This document shows positions 18,269 through 26,582 of a DNA stretch of 64,000 nucleotides, piece after piece; position 1 is the first letter of the stretch; each line of letters begins with the position of its first letter. Location: the NCBI RefSeq assembly GCF_000738175.1, contig NZ_JFCH01000027.1, forward strand, positions 165,767-229,766, read 5' to 3'. Source of the DNA: Corynebacterium jeikeium. GTDB taxonomy: Bacteria; Actinomycetota; Actinomycetes; Mycobacteriales; Mycobacteriaceae. A program made the position numbers and the translations under genes. The notes below the pieces were generated by a model that saw only the letters and a program-made list of their open reading frames with translations, made no database searches and was not told where the DNA came from.

Positions 18269-19744
18269 ATGACGAACACGTTTTCCCGACGACAGTTTCT
18301 GCTCGGCGGGCTCGTCCTCGCCGGCACCGGGGCCTTGGCCGCCTGCACCAGCGACCCTGGACCCGCTGCCTCGGCACCAGGTTCCTCCCTTCGCCCCACC
18401 CCCACTGCGCTCGGTGAGCCGACGGTGCGCCGGACACTGACCGCCCGGCCCCTCTCCCTGGATATCGGCGGCATCGAAGCCAAGACGTGGGGATACGTCT
18501 CTGACACCGGGGATGCGGCCATTGAGGCCACTGCCGGCGACGTCCTCCAGGTCGATATCACTAACGAACTGCCTGAGAGCACCTCCATCCACTGGCATGG
18601 CATCGCACTCCACAACGCAGCCGACGGTGTGCCCGGCATGACCCAGGACCCCATTGAACCTGGCGCGTCTTTCTCCTATGTTTTTGAAGTCCCCCACGGT
18701 GGCACCTACTTCTACCATTCCCACACCGGCCTGCAGCTTGATCGCGGCCTCCACGCCCCACTGATCATCCGTGACCCGCAAGACGCTGAAGACCACGACG
18801 TCGAGTGGACCATCGTGCTCGACGACTGGGTCGATGGCATTCAGGGCACTCCCGACGATGAGCTCGACAAGCTCACCGGAATGGGTTCGGGCGACCATAA
18901 CGGGGGTATGGGAATGGGAGGTCACGGCCAGATGATGCACGGCACCCCGGACCGGGTACTGGGCGGGGATGTCGGCGATGTGATGTATCCGCACTACCTC
19001 ATCAACGGACGTATCCCCCGTGCTCACCGGACCTTCGAGGCTCGCCCGGGCGACAAGGCCCGCCTGCGGTTTATCAACTCCGGCGGTGACACCATCTTCA
19101 AGGTGGCCCTCGGTGGTCACCGCATGACCGTCACCCACACCGACGGCTTCCCCGTCCAGCCCCGGGAGACCGAATCGATCTACCTGTCGATGGGCGAGCG
19201 TGTCGACGTCGAGGTCATCCTCGGCGACGGCATCTTCCCGCTCACGGCTTTGGCGGTGGGTAAGGACGACCGCGCCTTCGCCGTCATCCGCACCGCCGGC
19301 GGCCAGGCCCCCCACCCCGATGTCGACTTCCCCGAGTTGTCGTCCACCGGACTGCTCCTGTCCTCCCTGAAGCCAGCAGACCGTGCACTCCTACCCGAGG
19401 ACACACCAGACCGAGAAGTCAGCATCGACCTGGGCGGGCAGATGATGCCGTATGAATGGAGCATTCTCACCGACGGCCAATCCTCCTCCGCGACCGTGCA
19501 GGAGGGCCAGCGCCTGCGGATGGTCATGCGCAACAGGACCATGATGCCCCACCCCATGCACATCCACGGCCACACGTGGGCGCTGCCCGGCAGCGGCGGA
19601 CTACGCAAGGACACCGTCCTTCTCCGCCACGGTGAAACCATGATCGCCGACCTGATCGCTGACAACCCCGGTGAGTGGGCATTTCACTGCCATAACGCCT
19701 ATCACATGGAAACCGGGATGCTCAGCTCGCTTCGCTACGAGTAA
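18269..19744 (+). CDS. Multicopper oxidase, Tat-exported lipoprotein
   Basis: A 491-residue CueO/CopA-type oxidase. The N-terminus has a twin-arginine signal (SRRQFLLGG) combined with a lipobox (LAAC). Copper ligands: HWHG near residue 109, HSH in YFYHSHTGLQ, HPMHIHGHTW, and type 1 site HCHNAYHMETGM. A Met/His-rich loop (GGMGMGGHGQMMHG) resembles the substrate-gating region of CueO. It oxidises Cu(I) to Cu(II) outside the membrane. Part of the CopRS-controlled set with cueP. Confidence 0.92.
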   Translation: MTNTFSRRQFLLGGLVLAGTGALAACTSDPGPAASAPGSSLRPTPTALGEPTVRRTLTARPLSLDIGGIEAKTWGYVSDTGDAAIEATAGDVLQVDITNELPESTSIHWHGIALHNAADGVPGMTQDPIEPGASFSYVFEVPHGGTYFYHSHTGLQLDRGLHAPLIIRDPQDAEDHDVEWTIVLDDWVDGIQGTPDDELDKLTGMGSGDHNGGMGMGGHGQMMHGTPDRVLGGDVGDVMYPHYLINGRIPRAHRTFEARPGDKARLRFINSGGDTIFKVALGGHRMTVTHTDGFPVQPRETESIYLSMGERVDVEVILGDGIFPLTALAVGKDDRAFAVIRTAGGQAPHPDVDFPELSSTGLLLSSLKPADRALLPEDTPDREVSIDLGGQMMPYEWSILTDGQSSSATVQEGQRLRMVMRNRTMMPHPMHIHGHTWALPGSGGLRKDTVLLRHGETMIADLIADNPGEWAFHCHNAYHMETGMLSSLRYE

Positions 19745-19760
19745 CCCCCACAGCAGGGTA

Positions 19761-19801
19761 TCGAGCGAGATGCGAAGGTAAATGGCAGCACGTGTTGTTA
19801 T
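19761..19801 (-). pseudogene. 5' remnant of large serine integrase
   Basis: On the minus strand this reads TTRAAIYLRISLD, the N-terminus of a serine recombinase with the catalytic Ser motif YLRIS, and then departs into unrelated sequence. It matches the longer remnant at 22141 (TTRAPIYLRISRD). The position of the start codon reads ATA. About 85 bases including the neighbouring ychF-end repeat are similar between the two sites. Confidence 0.75.
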
Positions 19802-19821
19802 ACGACTAACACTAGCGCGCC

Positions 19822-19848
19822 TTAGGTTACGTTGAACTTGAACTCCAC
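19822..19848 (-). repeat. ychF-end repeat, copy 4
   Basis: On the minus strand this encodes VEFKFNVT-TAA: one extra Thr compared with YchF. Left arm GGTTACG and right arm CTAACC (19865-19870) make an imperfect dyad of about 45 bp. The serine integrase remnant starts 20 bases to the left. Confidence 0.88.
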
Positions 19849-20108
19849 GGAGTGTCGGCGATAACTAACCATTTGATGCGCGCGTGCGGAATTAACAACG
19901 AAATACCGCTAAAACAGACAACATATGGGGTGCACAGAAACACATATAGGTTCTGCGGAAAACCTATAGGGCGCGTCGCTAAAAACCGCTGTGCGCGGAA
20001 AACATAAAGGGTTTACGGACCCGGTCCCAGACCCCTCAATACTCTGAGCCGGAAGAATGGAAAGTGGAAGGTTGATGTATCCCCGCTATTTATTTTTTCC
20101 GTTTTTCG
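19849..20108. other. Intergenic stretch with hairpin, no gene
   Basis: No coding gene is visible. It holds a perfect inverted repeat ATAGGTT-8-AACCTAT at 19946-19967 and several related words (CATATAGG, CATAAAGG). It could be a remnant of a plasmid or phage region. Confidence 0.3.
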
Positions 20109-20516
20109 GAGTACATCGGGAGCTACAACTGCGGACCAGCTCTGTGTGAACTAGATGAGAAGGCGCAGCAGCGAATCATCGACGCTGGACAGTTGGTGCT
20201 GCGGGCACGCGAGCGGCACCCCCGGCGGTCACTCGCGGAGCACTACAACCCGTTATCGATGGACCCAATTCTGCTCAAGGCTCACAACAACTTGGACCAG
20301 GAAGTCGATAAGGCTTTCGGTGCGGCACGCAAACTCACCAACGAGCGCCACCGCCAGGAGCTACTGTTCGCCAGCTACGGGGAGTTGGCGAGGGGCTATG
20401 TCTCCTCGCTTTCATCAAAATCGAAACCACCAGCAGGGTCGTTCCCCGTGCGGGTGATTTTGATCGGCCCGCTGCCGGGTGTAGAACCCTGTCGCTGGCA
20501 ACGCCGGGAACTATGA
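20109..20516 (+). pseudogene. C-terminal fragment of a DNA methyltransferase
   Basis: The open frame lacks a start and a catalytic domain. It reads LCELDEKAQQRIIDAGQ, then HYNPLSMDPILLKAHNNL, DQEVDKAFGAARKLTNE and RQELLFASYGEL. This layout (Pro-Leu-x-Met-x-P-x-Leu-Leu-Lys-Ala-His, then an Asp-x-Ala-x-Asp-x-Ala-Phe/Tyr-Gly repeat) is the C-terminus of large class I DNA methyltransferases of the MmeI type. It is the tail of a lost restriction-modification gene; the end after about 20390 seems unrelated. Confidence 0.6.
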
Positions 20517-20618
20517 CTGTGCCCGACGAGAACACGTCACTGTCATAACGCGGCTCACGGTAGACGAGCATGGGTCGTTCACTACTACTGGTGGATTTCG
20601 GTTTTGGTGGTGGGGGGA

Positions 20619-21473
20619 TTACCGCCGCCGGCCTCGTTTTTTCCGTTGAGGAGGGCGTTGACTACTTCCCGATTGTGAAATGGGCCGATGGCGCGGTGGA
20701 GAGAAACCAGTCACCTGGAAGAGATCGATCCAGTCGCTGGTGCGCAATCTGGGAGGTAGGGTTGCGGGGTCGATTCCTCGCGAGCGCAACCATGATTGTG
20801 TCTCTGAACGTGATGAAAACAACCCTGCCCTTCGGAGAATTTCCCCTATCCCGCGTCCCCGGGCGGTGAAAACGGTGTGCACCATCGCCTGAAAGGCTTT
20901 GCGCTGCTCTATCGGGATCTTCGGGTCACCCACCCGGCGGATCACTAAGATCCCCCCGTCAACGTTTGGCTGTGGCCGGAAAGCAGACCTTGGTACTCGG
21001 GAACCAAGGTGAAATGTGAACCATGGGGACCACTGAGCCGTCATCATTGTGCTTGCGCCTACCCCGGCCCGGCGGCGAGCGACTTCCCACTGCATGAGGA
21101 GTACAGCGTCAGTCCATGCCGGCGCATGCAACAACTTTCGAAGAATGGCAGTAGTGAGGTGAAAGGGAATGTTTCCCACAATGACGCAGGGAGTGGCGGG
21201 TAACGGGAAGTTAAGGAAATCATCATGGACCACTTCGACCGACGCCGAGGCGGTCTTTTTTGTGAGTTTGGCAGCTAGTTTTGCGTCTACCTCAACTGCC
21301 GTTATTGGCCTCCCCAAGCGGGATAGCGGGTGAGTGAGGGCACCGCTTCCTGGCCCGATCTCAATGATGGGGCCAGAGGATTGTTTTACAAGATCGACGA
21401 TGGAGTTGATGATCTTGTGGTCTGTGAGAAAATTTTGGCCATGTTCGTGACGGCCGTATCCGTATGTAGACAT
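20619..21473 (-). CDS. erm(X): 23S rRNA adenine N6-methyltransferase Erm(X)
   Basis: A 284-residue Erm methylase recognised as Erm(X) of corynebacteria. It dimethylates A2058 of 23S rRNA and so blocks macrolides, lincosamides and streptogramin B. Motif I is IEIGPGSGALTHP and the catalytic motif IV is VGNIPFHLT. The start is ATG 21473 (STYGYGRHEHGQNF) with GGAG nine bases before; the longer open frame is not used. C-terminal tail is Arg/Pro/Ser-rich as in the family. No IS1249 or other Tn5432 part is recognised alongside it. A short leader ORF and hairpin upstream suggest attenuation. Confidence 0.95.
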   Translation of the reverse strand: MSTYGYGRHEHGQNFLTDHKIINSIVDLVKQSSGPIIEIGPGSGALTHPLSRLGRPITAVEVDAKLAAKLTKKTASASVEVVHDDFLNFPLPATPCVIVGNIPFHLTTAILRKLLHAPAWTDAVLLMQWEVARRRAGVGASTMMTAQWSPWFTFHLGSRVPRSAFRPQPNVDGGILVIRRVGDPKIPIEQRKAFQAMVHTVFTARGRGIGEILRRAGLFSSRSETQSWLRSRGIDPATLPPRLRTSDWIDLFQVTGFSPPRHRPISQSGSSQRPPQRKKRGRRR

Positions 21474-21489
21474 CAGGTGTGCTCCGTGG

Positions 21490-21598
21490 AGTTGAAACGA
21501 AGCCGGGCATGGCAAATGGCCGCCCGGCTAAAGGACCGGAGCGGTTTCTAACCTGCGGGAGGGAGAAAACCGCCTTAGCGGCTGGTGAGCGGCCGCAT
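21490..21598 (-). promoter_or_regulatory. erm(X) leader with short peptide and hairpin
   Basis: Minus-strand leader of erm(X). A 7-codon ORF (MRPLTSR) lies at 21575-21598. A hairpin AGCCGGGC-GGCCATTTGCCAT-GCCCGGCT lies at about 21501-21529, just before the gene. The layout fits macrolide-induced attenuation, which is known for erm genes; the leader identity is inferred. Confidence 0.45.
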
Positions 21599-21822
21599 GA
21601 AAACGGAACCTGAAATCAACATGGGCCTATCGTATCCAATTAATTTCGCAGGGTCCAATACGGTGAGAAAGAAGACAACCGCACCGCAACAGTGCAAGAC
21701 CTCTCTGGATTGGAATTTGTCCTACTTTCGGCTCGTCGTACAGACGCCACTGGCGTATTTTGTCTCTGGGCAACGAGGGGGAGTTACCCCCACCTCCGGA
21801 TGTTTTTAAGGTGCACCCCTGA

Positions 21823-22141
21823 TTACGCTGTGGTGCGGGAGTAATTTTGTCCGACCGATCGGACTATCCACCGACGTGGGGCGGGTAGTTCGAGGTCCCA
21901 GCAGATGATCGCGTCGATTTCGCCGCGTTCAAAGGACGCCACCATGGCGTCGTAGTCGGGGCGAGCCACATTCTTCTTTGACGCGGAAATGGACTGATCG
22001 ACGTAGTTATGTCCTATGTCCAACGTGCAAGCCACGCTGCTTTGCAATGGCTTCACAGTCCTGACGCTGCCGGTCGATGGTGAGGCCATCCACGTCAGCG
22101 TCTCGTGAGATACGAAGGTAAATAGGAGCGCGTGTTGTCAA
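21823..22141 (-). pseudogene. Truncated, frameshifted large serine integrase
   Basis: On the minus strand, TTG 22141 starts TTRAPIYLRISRDADVDG with the catalytic Ser in YLRIS, then LTIDRQRQDCEAIAKQRG. A shift near 22015 moves to the frame reading YVDQSISASKKNVARPDYD, AMVASFERGEIDAIICWDL. After this the expected Arg-rich end of the catalytic domain is broken by small deletions and the DNA-binding domains are absent. Only about the first 105 codons of a protein normally above 450 residues survive. The gene starts 23 bases from ychF-end copy 5, the usual place of attP beside a serine integrase. Confidence 0.85.
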
Positions 22142-22163
22142 ACGCTATTAATAAGGCCCTTAG

Positions 22164-22187
22164 CTACACATTGAACTTAAACTCGAC
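22164..22187 (-). repeat. ychF-end repeat, copy 5
   Basis: On the minus strand this encodes VEFKFNV-TAG using GTC, TTT and AAT codons. Right flank GGTATGTAGTTGCAAAGTTAC is nearly the same as at copy 8. The integrase pseudogene begins just to the left. Confidence 0.9.
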
Positions 22188-22379
22188 GGTATGTAGTTGC
22201 AAAGTTACTTTCTCGAGAACCTCGCCGCCCACGTCGTTCCCGCGTTGGGTGGCAGCCGAACCACAAAGGATCAGTCATCTGCTATCCCATCGACTAATTC
22301 TTGCAGGTCGCAGGACCTTCGCGTAACTGTCAGTTCAGCGCATTTTGAATAGTTCAGCACACGATGTATTGTTCAGCAC

Positions 22380-22739
22380 ATGCTGACCATTGTTTCACGC
22401 CTCGACGTCATGAACCGGCTCGGCCGGGCCATGGCGGATCCGACGCGCTCCAGAATCCTGATGACACTACTCGACGGCCCGAGCTACCCGGCCGTGCTTT
22501 CGCGCGACCTGGACCTGACCCGCTCGAACGTCTCGAACCACCTGACCTGCCTGCGCGACTGCGGCATCGTCGTCGCCGAGCCGGAGGGCCGCAAGACACG
22601 CTACGAAATCGCCGATCCGCACCTCGCGGCAGCGCTCAACGCGCTGGTGAACGCGACGTTGGCTGTCGACGAAAACGCCCCGTGCATCGACCCTGAATGC
22701 TCGGTGCCCGGCTGCGGCGAGAAGGGAGCGGACGCATGA
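22380..22739 (+). CDS. cmtR: CmtR-type Cd/Pb-sensing ArsR repressor
   Basis: A 119-residue ArsR/SmtB-family repressor. Winged helix with LSRDLDLTRSNVSNHLTCL. Cys57, Cys61 and Cys102 occupy exactly the metal-ligand positions known for M. tuberculosis CmtR (Cd/Pb sensor). Its stop overlaps the start of the cadA ATPase (22736-22739), so it autoregulates a two-gene operon. High G+C codon use differs from neighbouring segments. Confidence 0.9.
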   Translation: MLTIVSRLDVMNRLGRAMADPTRSRILMTLLDGPSYPAVLSRDLDLTRSNVSNHLTCLRDCGIVVAEPEGRKTRYEIADPHLAAALNALVNATLAVDENAPCIDPECSVPGCGEKGADA

Positions 22740-24628
22740 GCTCGGCGTGTGGATGCGCACACGAACCCGCCACAGAGATCGAAGAACTCGATCGGCCATG
22801 GTGGAAGGACCCCGAGTTGCTACTGCCGATCTTCTCCGGCGTAGCCCTCGGCATAGGTCTGGCGCTGGACTGGTCCGGGGTAGAGACACCCGCGACAGTA
22901 CTGTTCTGGGTCGGCCTGCTGCTAGGGGCGTATACGTTCGCGCCCGGCGCGATCCGAAACCTTGTCACGAAGCGCAAGCTCGGCATTGGTTTGCTGATGA
23001 CGATCAGCGCGGTCGGCGCGGTAATCCTCGGTTACGTCGGAGAGGCCGCGGCGCTAGCGTTCCTGTACTCGATCGCCGAGGCGCTGGAAGACAAGGCAAT
23101 GGACCGGGCACAGGGCGGGCTGCGGGCACTGTTGAAGTTGGTACCGCAGACCGCGACGGTGCTGCGCGACGGCACGTCGGTCAAGGTCGCAGCGAAGGAC
23201 CTCGTGGCTGGCGAACTGATGCTCGTGCGCCCCGGAGAGCGGATCGCCACGGACGGCATCATTCGGTCTGGACGTTCCAGCCTTGACACCTCAGCGATCA
23301 CCGGAGAATCCATTCCGGAGGAGGTTGCACCCGGCGACGAGGTGCCCGCGGGTGCGATCAACTCCGCCGGTGTGCTGGAAGTAGAGACGACCGCAGCTGG
23401 AACGGACAACTCGCTGACCACACTCGTGGACCTGGTCGAGCAGGCGCAGGCGGAAAAGGGCGACCGCGCCCGGATCGCCGACCGGATTGCCCAACCCCTA
23501 GTGCCCGGGGTGATGATCCTGGCGGTGCTGGTCGGCGTGATGGGCTCGCTGCTGGGCGACCCCGAGACGTGGATCACCCGCGCGTTGGTGGTCCTGGTCG
23601 CTGCGTCGCCGTGCGCGCTGGCAATCTCCGTGCCGCTGACGGTCGTGGCCGCGATTGGCGCGGCCAGCCAGTTCGGCGTGGTCATCAAGTCCGGCGCGGC
23701 GTTCGAGCGACTTGGCGGCATCCGTCACCTGGCGGTGGACAAGACCGGAACCCTTACCCGCAACCAGCCCGAGGTTACCGACGTGGTCCCGGCAGACGGA
23801 TTCGATCGGGCGCAGGTGCTTGCCTTCGCGGCGGCAGTTGAGCAGCAATCGACGCACCCCCTCGCCGCGGCGATCGCGGCAGCGGGGCCCGAAGCGCCCG
23901 CTGCCTTGGACATCAGCGAGGAGGCCGGGCATGGCATCGGCGGCACCGTCGAAGGTCGACGGGTGCTGGTGGGCAGCCCCCGGTGGATCGACGCCGGGCC
24001 ACTAAAGGCAGACGTTGAGCGCATGGAGTCCGAGGGCCAGACCTGCGTCCTAGTAACCGTCGATGACGCCCTCTCTGGGGCGATCGGGGTCCGCGACGAG
24101 CTGCGGCCCGAGGTGCCCGAAGCTGTGCAGGCCCTGCACGCCAACAACGTGGAAGTGAGCATGCTCACCGGCGATAACACTCGCACCGCCCGGGCGCTGG
24201 CTGAAATCGCCGGAATCGACGACGTGCGCGCCGAGCTGCGACCGGAAGACAAGGCAAGCATCGTCGCCGAACTCTCCTCCAAGACGCCGACGGCGATGAT
24301 CGGCGACGGCATCAACGACGCCCCGGCACTGGCGGGCGCAACGGTGGGCATTGCGATGGGAGCAACCGGCTCTGACGCCGCGATCGAGTCCGCTGATGTC
24401 GCCTTCACCGGCCACGACCTCCGACTGATCCCGCAAGCGCTGCAGCACGCTCGCCGAGGCAGCAGGATCATCAACCAGAACATCGTGCTGTCTCTGGCCA
24501 TCATCATCGTGTTGATGCCGCTGGCGATCAGCGGCGTGCTGGGACTGGCCGCTGTCGTTTTGGTTCACGAGGTCGCTGAAGTCATTGTCATCTTGAACGG
24601 CCTGCGGGCCGCACGAGCGAAGCGCTGA
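22736..24628 (+). CDS. cadA: Cd/Pb/Zn-exporting P1B-type ATPase
   Basis: A 630-residue heavy-metal P-type ATPase. Start ATG 22736 overlaps cmtR. The N-terminus has a CGCAHEP cysteine motif but no full HMA domain. The membrane metal site reads SPC (ASPCALAISVP), phosphorylation motif DKTGTLT, hinge GDGINDAPAL. Pairing with a CmtR repressor points to cadmium/lead export. CtpG of mycobacteria is the nearest described relative by context. Confidence 0.9.
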   Translation: MSSACGCAHEPATEIEELDRPWWKDPELLLPIFSGVALGIGLALDWSGVETPATVLFWVGLLLGAYTFAPGAIRNLVTKRKLGIGLLMTISAVGAVILGYVGEAAALAFLYSIAEALEDKAMDRAQGGLRALLKLVPQTATVLRDGTSVKVAAKDLVAGELMLVRPGERIATDGIIRSGRSSLDTSAITGESIPEEVAPGDEVPAGAINSAGVLEVETTAAGTDNSLTTLVDLVEQAQAEKGDRARIADRIAQPLVPGVMILAVLVGVMGSLLGDPETWITRALVVLVAASPCALAISVPLTVVAAIGAASQFGVVIKSGAAFERLGGIRHLAVDKTGTLTRNQPEVTDVVPADGFDRAQVLAFAAAVEQQSTHPLAAAIAAAGPEAPAALDISEEAGHGIGGTVEGRRVLVGSPRWIDAGPLKADVERMESEGQTCVLVTVDDALSGAIGVRDELRPEVPEAVQALHANNVEVSMLTGDNTRTARALAEIAGIDDVRAELRPEDKASIVAELSSKTPTAMIGDGINDAPALAGATVGIAMGATGSDAAIESADVAFTGHDLRLIPQALQHARRGSRIINQNIVLSLAIIIVLMPLAISGVLGLAAVVLVHEVAEVIVILNGLRAARAKR

Positions 24629-24706
24629 GACACACCTTCGCCCAGCGCGCTGGCTCTCCAGCGCGGATCTTGGAAGGATCGAGCTGCTCAGGGACCAAGC
24701 GTCGCC

Positions 24707-25060
24707 TCAAAACTTTTGATGCCGAGCTTCATCGACACGGTCCGCGACTACCTGGGCAGTGTGTTTGGCAACGGGCCCCCACCCATCAGTGTTGCCGAGG
24801 CGTCGCCGGTCCAGTTGCCGTAACCGACCAGATGCAGATTCGTCATCGCGGTTTCGCGGCCGCGCATGAGGTGGCGGAATGGACTGAGGGCCGGACGGAA
24901 ACCAGTGCACCAGATCAGACGGTCGTGGTCGAGCTCGCTCAAGCTATCGAAGATGGGGGTAGCGGCGAGCTGGCCGGAGTCGCGGAGCTCACGTAAATGA
25001 GGAAGCGCGACAATGTCCCCGAGGTTCGGGCCGGAATCGCCACCGAGAATCCGGCGGCGG
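24707..25060 (-). pseudogene. C-terminal fragment of ArsO-like flavoprotein
   Basis: On the minus strand one frame reads GDSGPNLGDIVALPHLREL, DSLSELDHDRLIWCTGFRP and NLHLVGYGNWTGDASATLMG. A shift near 24770 moves to a frame continuing KHTAQVVADRVDEARH. This is the C-terminus of an FAD/NAD(P)-dependent monooxygenase of the type often found with arsenic and cadmium genes (ArsO-like). The 5' part is missing: the fragment runs directly into ychF-end copy 6. Confidence 0.65.
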
Positions 25061-25069
25061 CTGCTCGCG

Positions 25070-25093
25070 TTACACGTTGAACTTGAACTCCAC
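25070..25093 (-). repeat. ychF-end repeat, copy 6
   Basis: On the minus strand this encodes VEFKFNV-TAA. The right flank has the arm GAAAGCTACC. It cuts the ArsO-like gene on its left. Confidence 0.88.
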
Positions 25094-25153
25094 CGAGTTT
25101 CAGTCGAAAGCTACCTGCCTTTTCGCACCATCAAGCGTGGTAAAATCCTCACC

Positions 25154-25744
25154 ATAGAGCGCACGTATAAGTGGGAGCATGTCGAGACTCCCCTCATCCG
25201 GCACGAGGCCGCAGTTCATTTTTTAAGAGCCGGCTTGACCGCTTCCGGAGTGCAATACGGCGATGGATACGAGGCCACGTGGGAGCTGCGCGCCGCGGAG
25301 AACTGGGTGACCGAACGTGTGTCGGTGAACGTTGAAGGCGACGGATGGGGGCGAAGCCTCGAGCTGTTTAGGTCCGAGCAAGGCGTGTGGTCGGCGGAAA
25401 CCAATGAAGAGGGCGCCCAGCCTGAAGATCTGCCCTCCCCCGGTATCGTCCAGTCAGCCGACCTGAAAGCCGCACTCGATTGCGATCTCGGTCTGTGCCC
25501 TCTCACCAACACAATGCCTATTCGTCGCTTGACGCTGCTTGAGACTCAGGTTCCGAAAACGCAGCTGATCATGGCTTGGATTGATATACCGTCCCTCCAG
25601 GTGATCGCATCAGACCAGTACTACAGCTCCGTCGATGCTGAAACTGTCCGATACGGAAGCGGAACACGGGGAGTCGACGTCGAGTTGGAGGTCGACGGTG
25701 ACGGAGTGGTCGTACACTACCCTGATCTCGCACGGCGGGTCTGA
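25154..25744 (+). CDS. Putative glycolipid-binding protein (PF06475 type)
   Basis: About 196 residues in an open frame with the signature of the putative glycolipid-binding family: TPLIRHEAAVHF, later LGLCPLTNTMPIRRL, and the C-terminal EVDGDGVVVHYPDLARRV. Length fits the family. The expected start (before ERTYKWEHVE) reads ATA at 25154, and no ATG, GTG or TTG exists in frame between the repeat and this point, so the gene may be silent or use a rare start. TAAAAT at 25141 could be a -10 box for a leaderless transcript. Function in the cell is unknown. Confidence 0.65.
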   Translation: MERTYKWEHVETPLIRHEAAVHFLRAGLTASGVQYGDGYEATWELRAAENWVTERVSVNVEGDGWGRSLELFRSEQGVWSAETNEEGAQPEDLPSPGIVQSADLKAALDCDLGLCPLTNTMPIRRLTLLETQVPKTQLIMAWIDIPSLQVIASDQYYSSVDAETVRYGSGTRGVDVELEVDGDGVVVHYPDLARRV

Positions 25745-25775
25745 TCCGGAAACAACTCTAACTAAGCTGGGCGGT

Positions 25776-26219
25776 ATGAACGACCTGACCATCGCACCCG
25801 GCCCGGGTATCCCCGGCGGCCTCGTCGTCGCCGCCGCGGATCTGACGGAGCGGTTCGCGAAGTCGTCGGGCCCCGGCGGCCAGGGCGTCAACACCACCGA
25901 CAGCAAGGTGCAGCTCTCCATCGACATCGGGGCGTGCGCATCGCTTTCCGACGCCCAACGCCGCCGCGCCCTCTACAACCTCGAACACCGCCTGGACGGC
26001 ACTGTGCTCACCGTGAGCGCGTCGACGCAGCGCTCGCAGGTCCGTAACCGCGCCGAGGCGCGAGAGCGCATGGCCTCCCTATTGCGTGAGGCGCTCGCCC
26101 CACCACCTCCCCCGCGACGGAAAACGAAGCCGACGCGCGGCTCGGTGCGGCGCCGTCTCGAAGCGAAGAAGCGGCGCTCGGAACTCAAGTCCACGCGACG
26201 GCGGCCCCAAATTCCCTAG
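25776..26219 (+). CDS. arfB: ArfB-type ribosome rescue hydrolase
   Basis: A 147-residue protein with the GGQ catalytic loop SGPGGQGVNTTDSK (Gly34-Gln36) of class I release factors, and a basic C-terminal tail (RRKTKPTRGSVRRR, KKRRSELKSTRR) that enters the mRNA channel. It releases peptides from stalled ribosomes without a stop codon. Length fits ArfB/YaeJ (about 140). A truncated second copy lies at 31079, with the same upstream sequence (GCTGGGCGG before ATG). Confidence 0.9.
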   Translation: MNDLTIAPGPGIPGGLVVAAADLTERFAKSSGPGGQGVNTTDSKVQLSIDIGACASLSDAQRRRALYNLEHRLDGTVLTVSASTQRSQVRNRAEARERMASLLREALAPPPPPRRKTKPTRGSVRRRLEAKKRRSELKSTRRRPQIP

Positions 26220-26273
26220 TTCGAACCATCCGCGTGCATATCCTCACGCTGACGGACCTGGTTCGGGTAACCG

Positions 26274-26582
26274 CTACGCCGAGACCGTGTGAACCGGCTG
26301 AATCCGCTCGATCTCGGCGAGGATTTTGTCTTCCGCCACATCCAGGTCGTACTGGGTCTGCAACCCGAGCCAGAACTGGGGGCTCATCTCGAAAAACTTC
26401 GCTAGACGAAGGGCCGTGTCAGCGGTTACAGCGCGCTTACCGTGAACAATTTCGTTGATCCGGCGGGGCGGAACGCCGATGGAGACGGCGAGCTTGTGCT
26501 GGGTGATCCCCATTTCTTTGAGAAAGTCCTCCATGAGGATCTCACCGGGGTGAACCGGAGGGAGCTTGTCAGTGGTAGTCAA
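26274..26582 (-). CDS. higA: HigA-family antitoxin
   Basis: A 102-residue XRE-type protein: PVHPGEILMEDFLKEMGITQ, then KLAVSIGVPPRRINEIVHGK and the conserved tail FWLGLQTQYDLDVAED, all typical of HigA/VapI antitoxins. Start TTG 26582 overlaps the higB stop. It neutralises HigB and represses the operon with it. Confidence 0.92.
   Translation of the reverse strand: MTTTDKLPPVHPGEILMEDFLKEMGITQHKLAVSIGVPPRRINEIVHGKRAVTADTALRLAKFFEMSPQFWLGLQTQYDLDVAEDKILAEIERIQPVHTVSA

Noticed and set aside
20193-20516. Complete small gene starting at TTG 20193
   Set aside because: The frame is open further upstream and its content is the tail of a large DNA methyltransferase; it is a fragment, not a gene.
24670-24996. 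108-residue plus-strand open frame
   Set aside because: The minus strand of this region spells a flavoprotein C-terminus, so the plus frame is a shadow.
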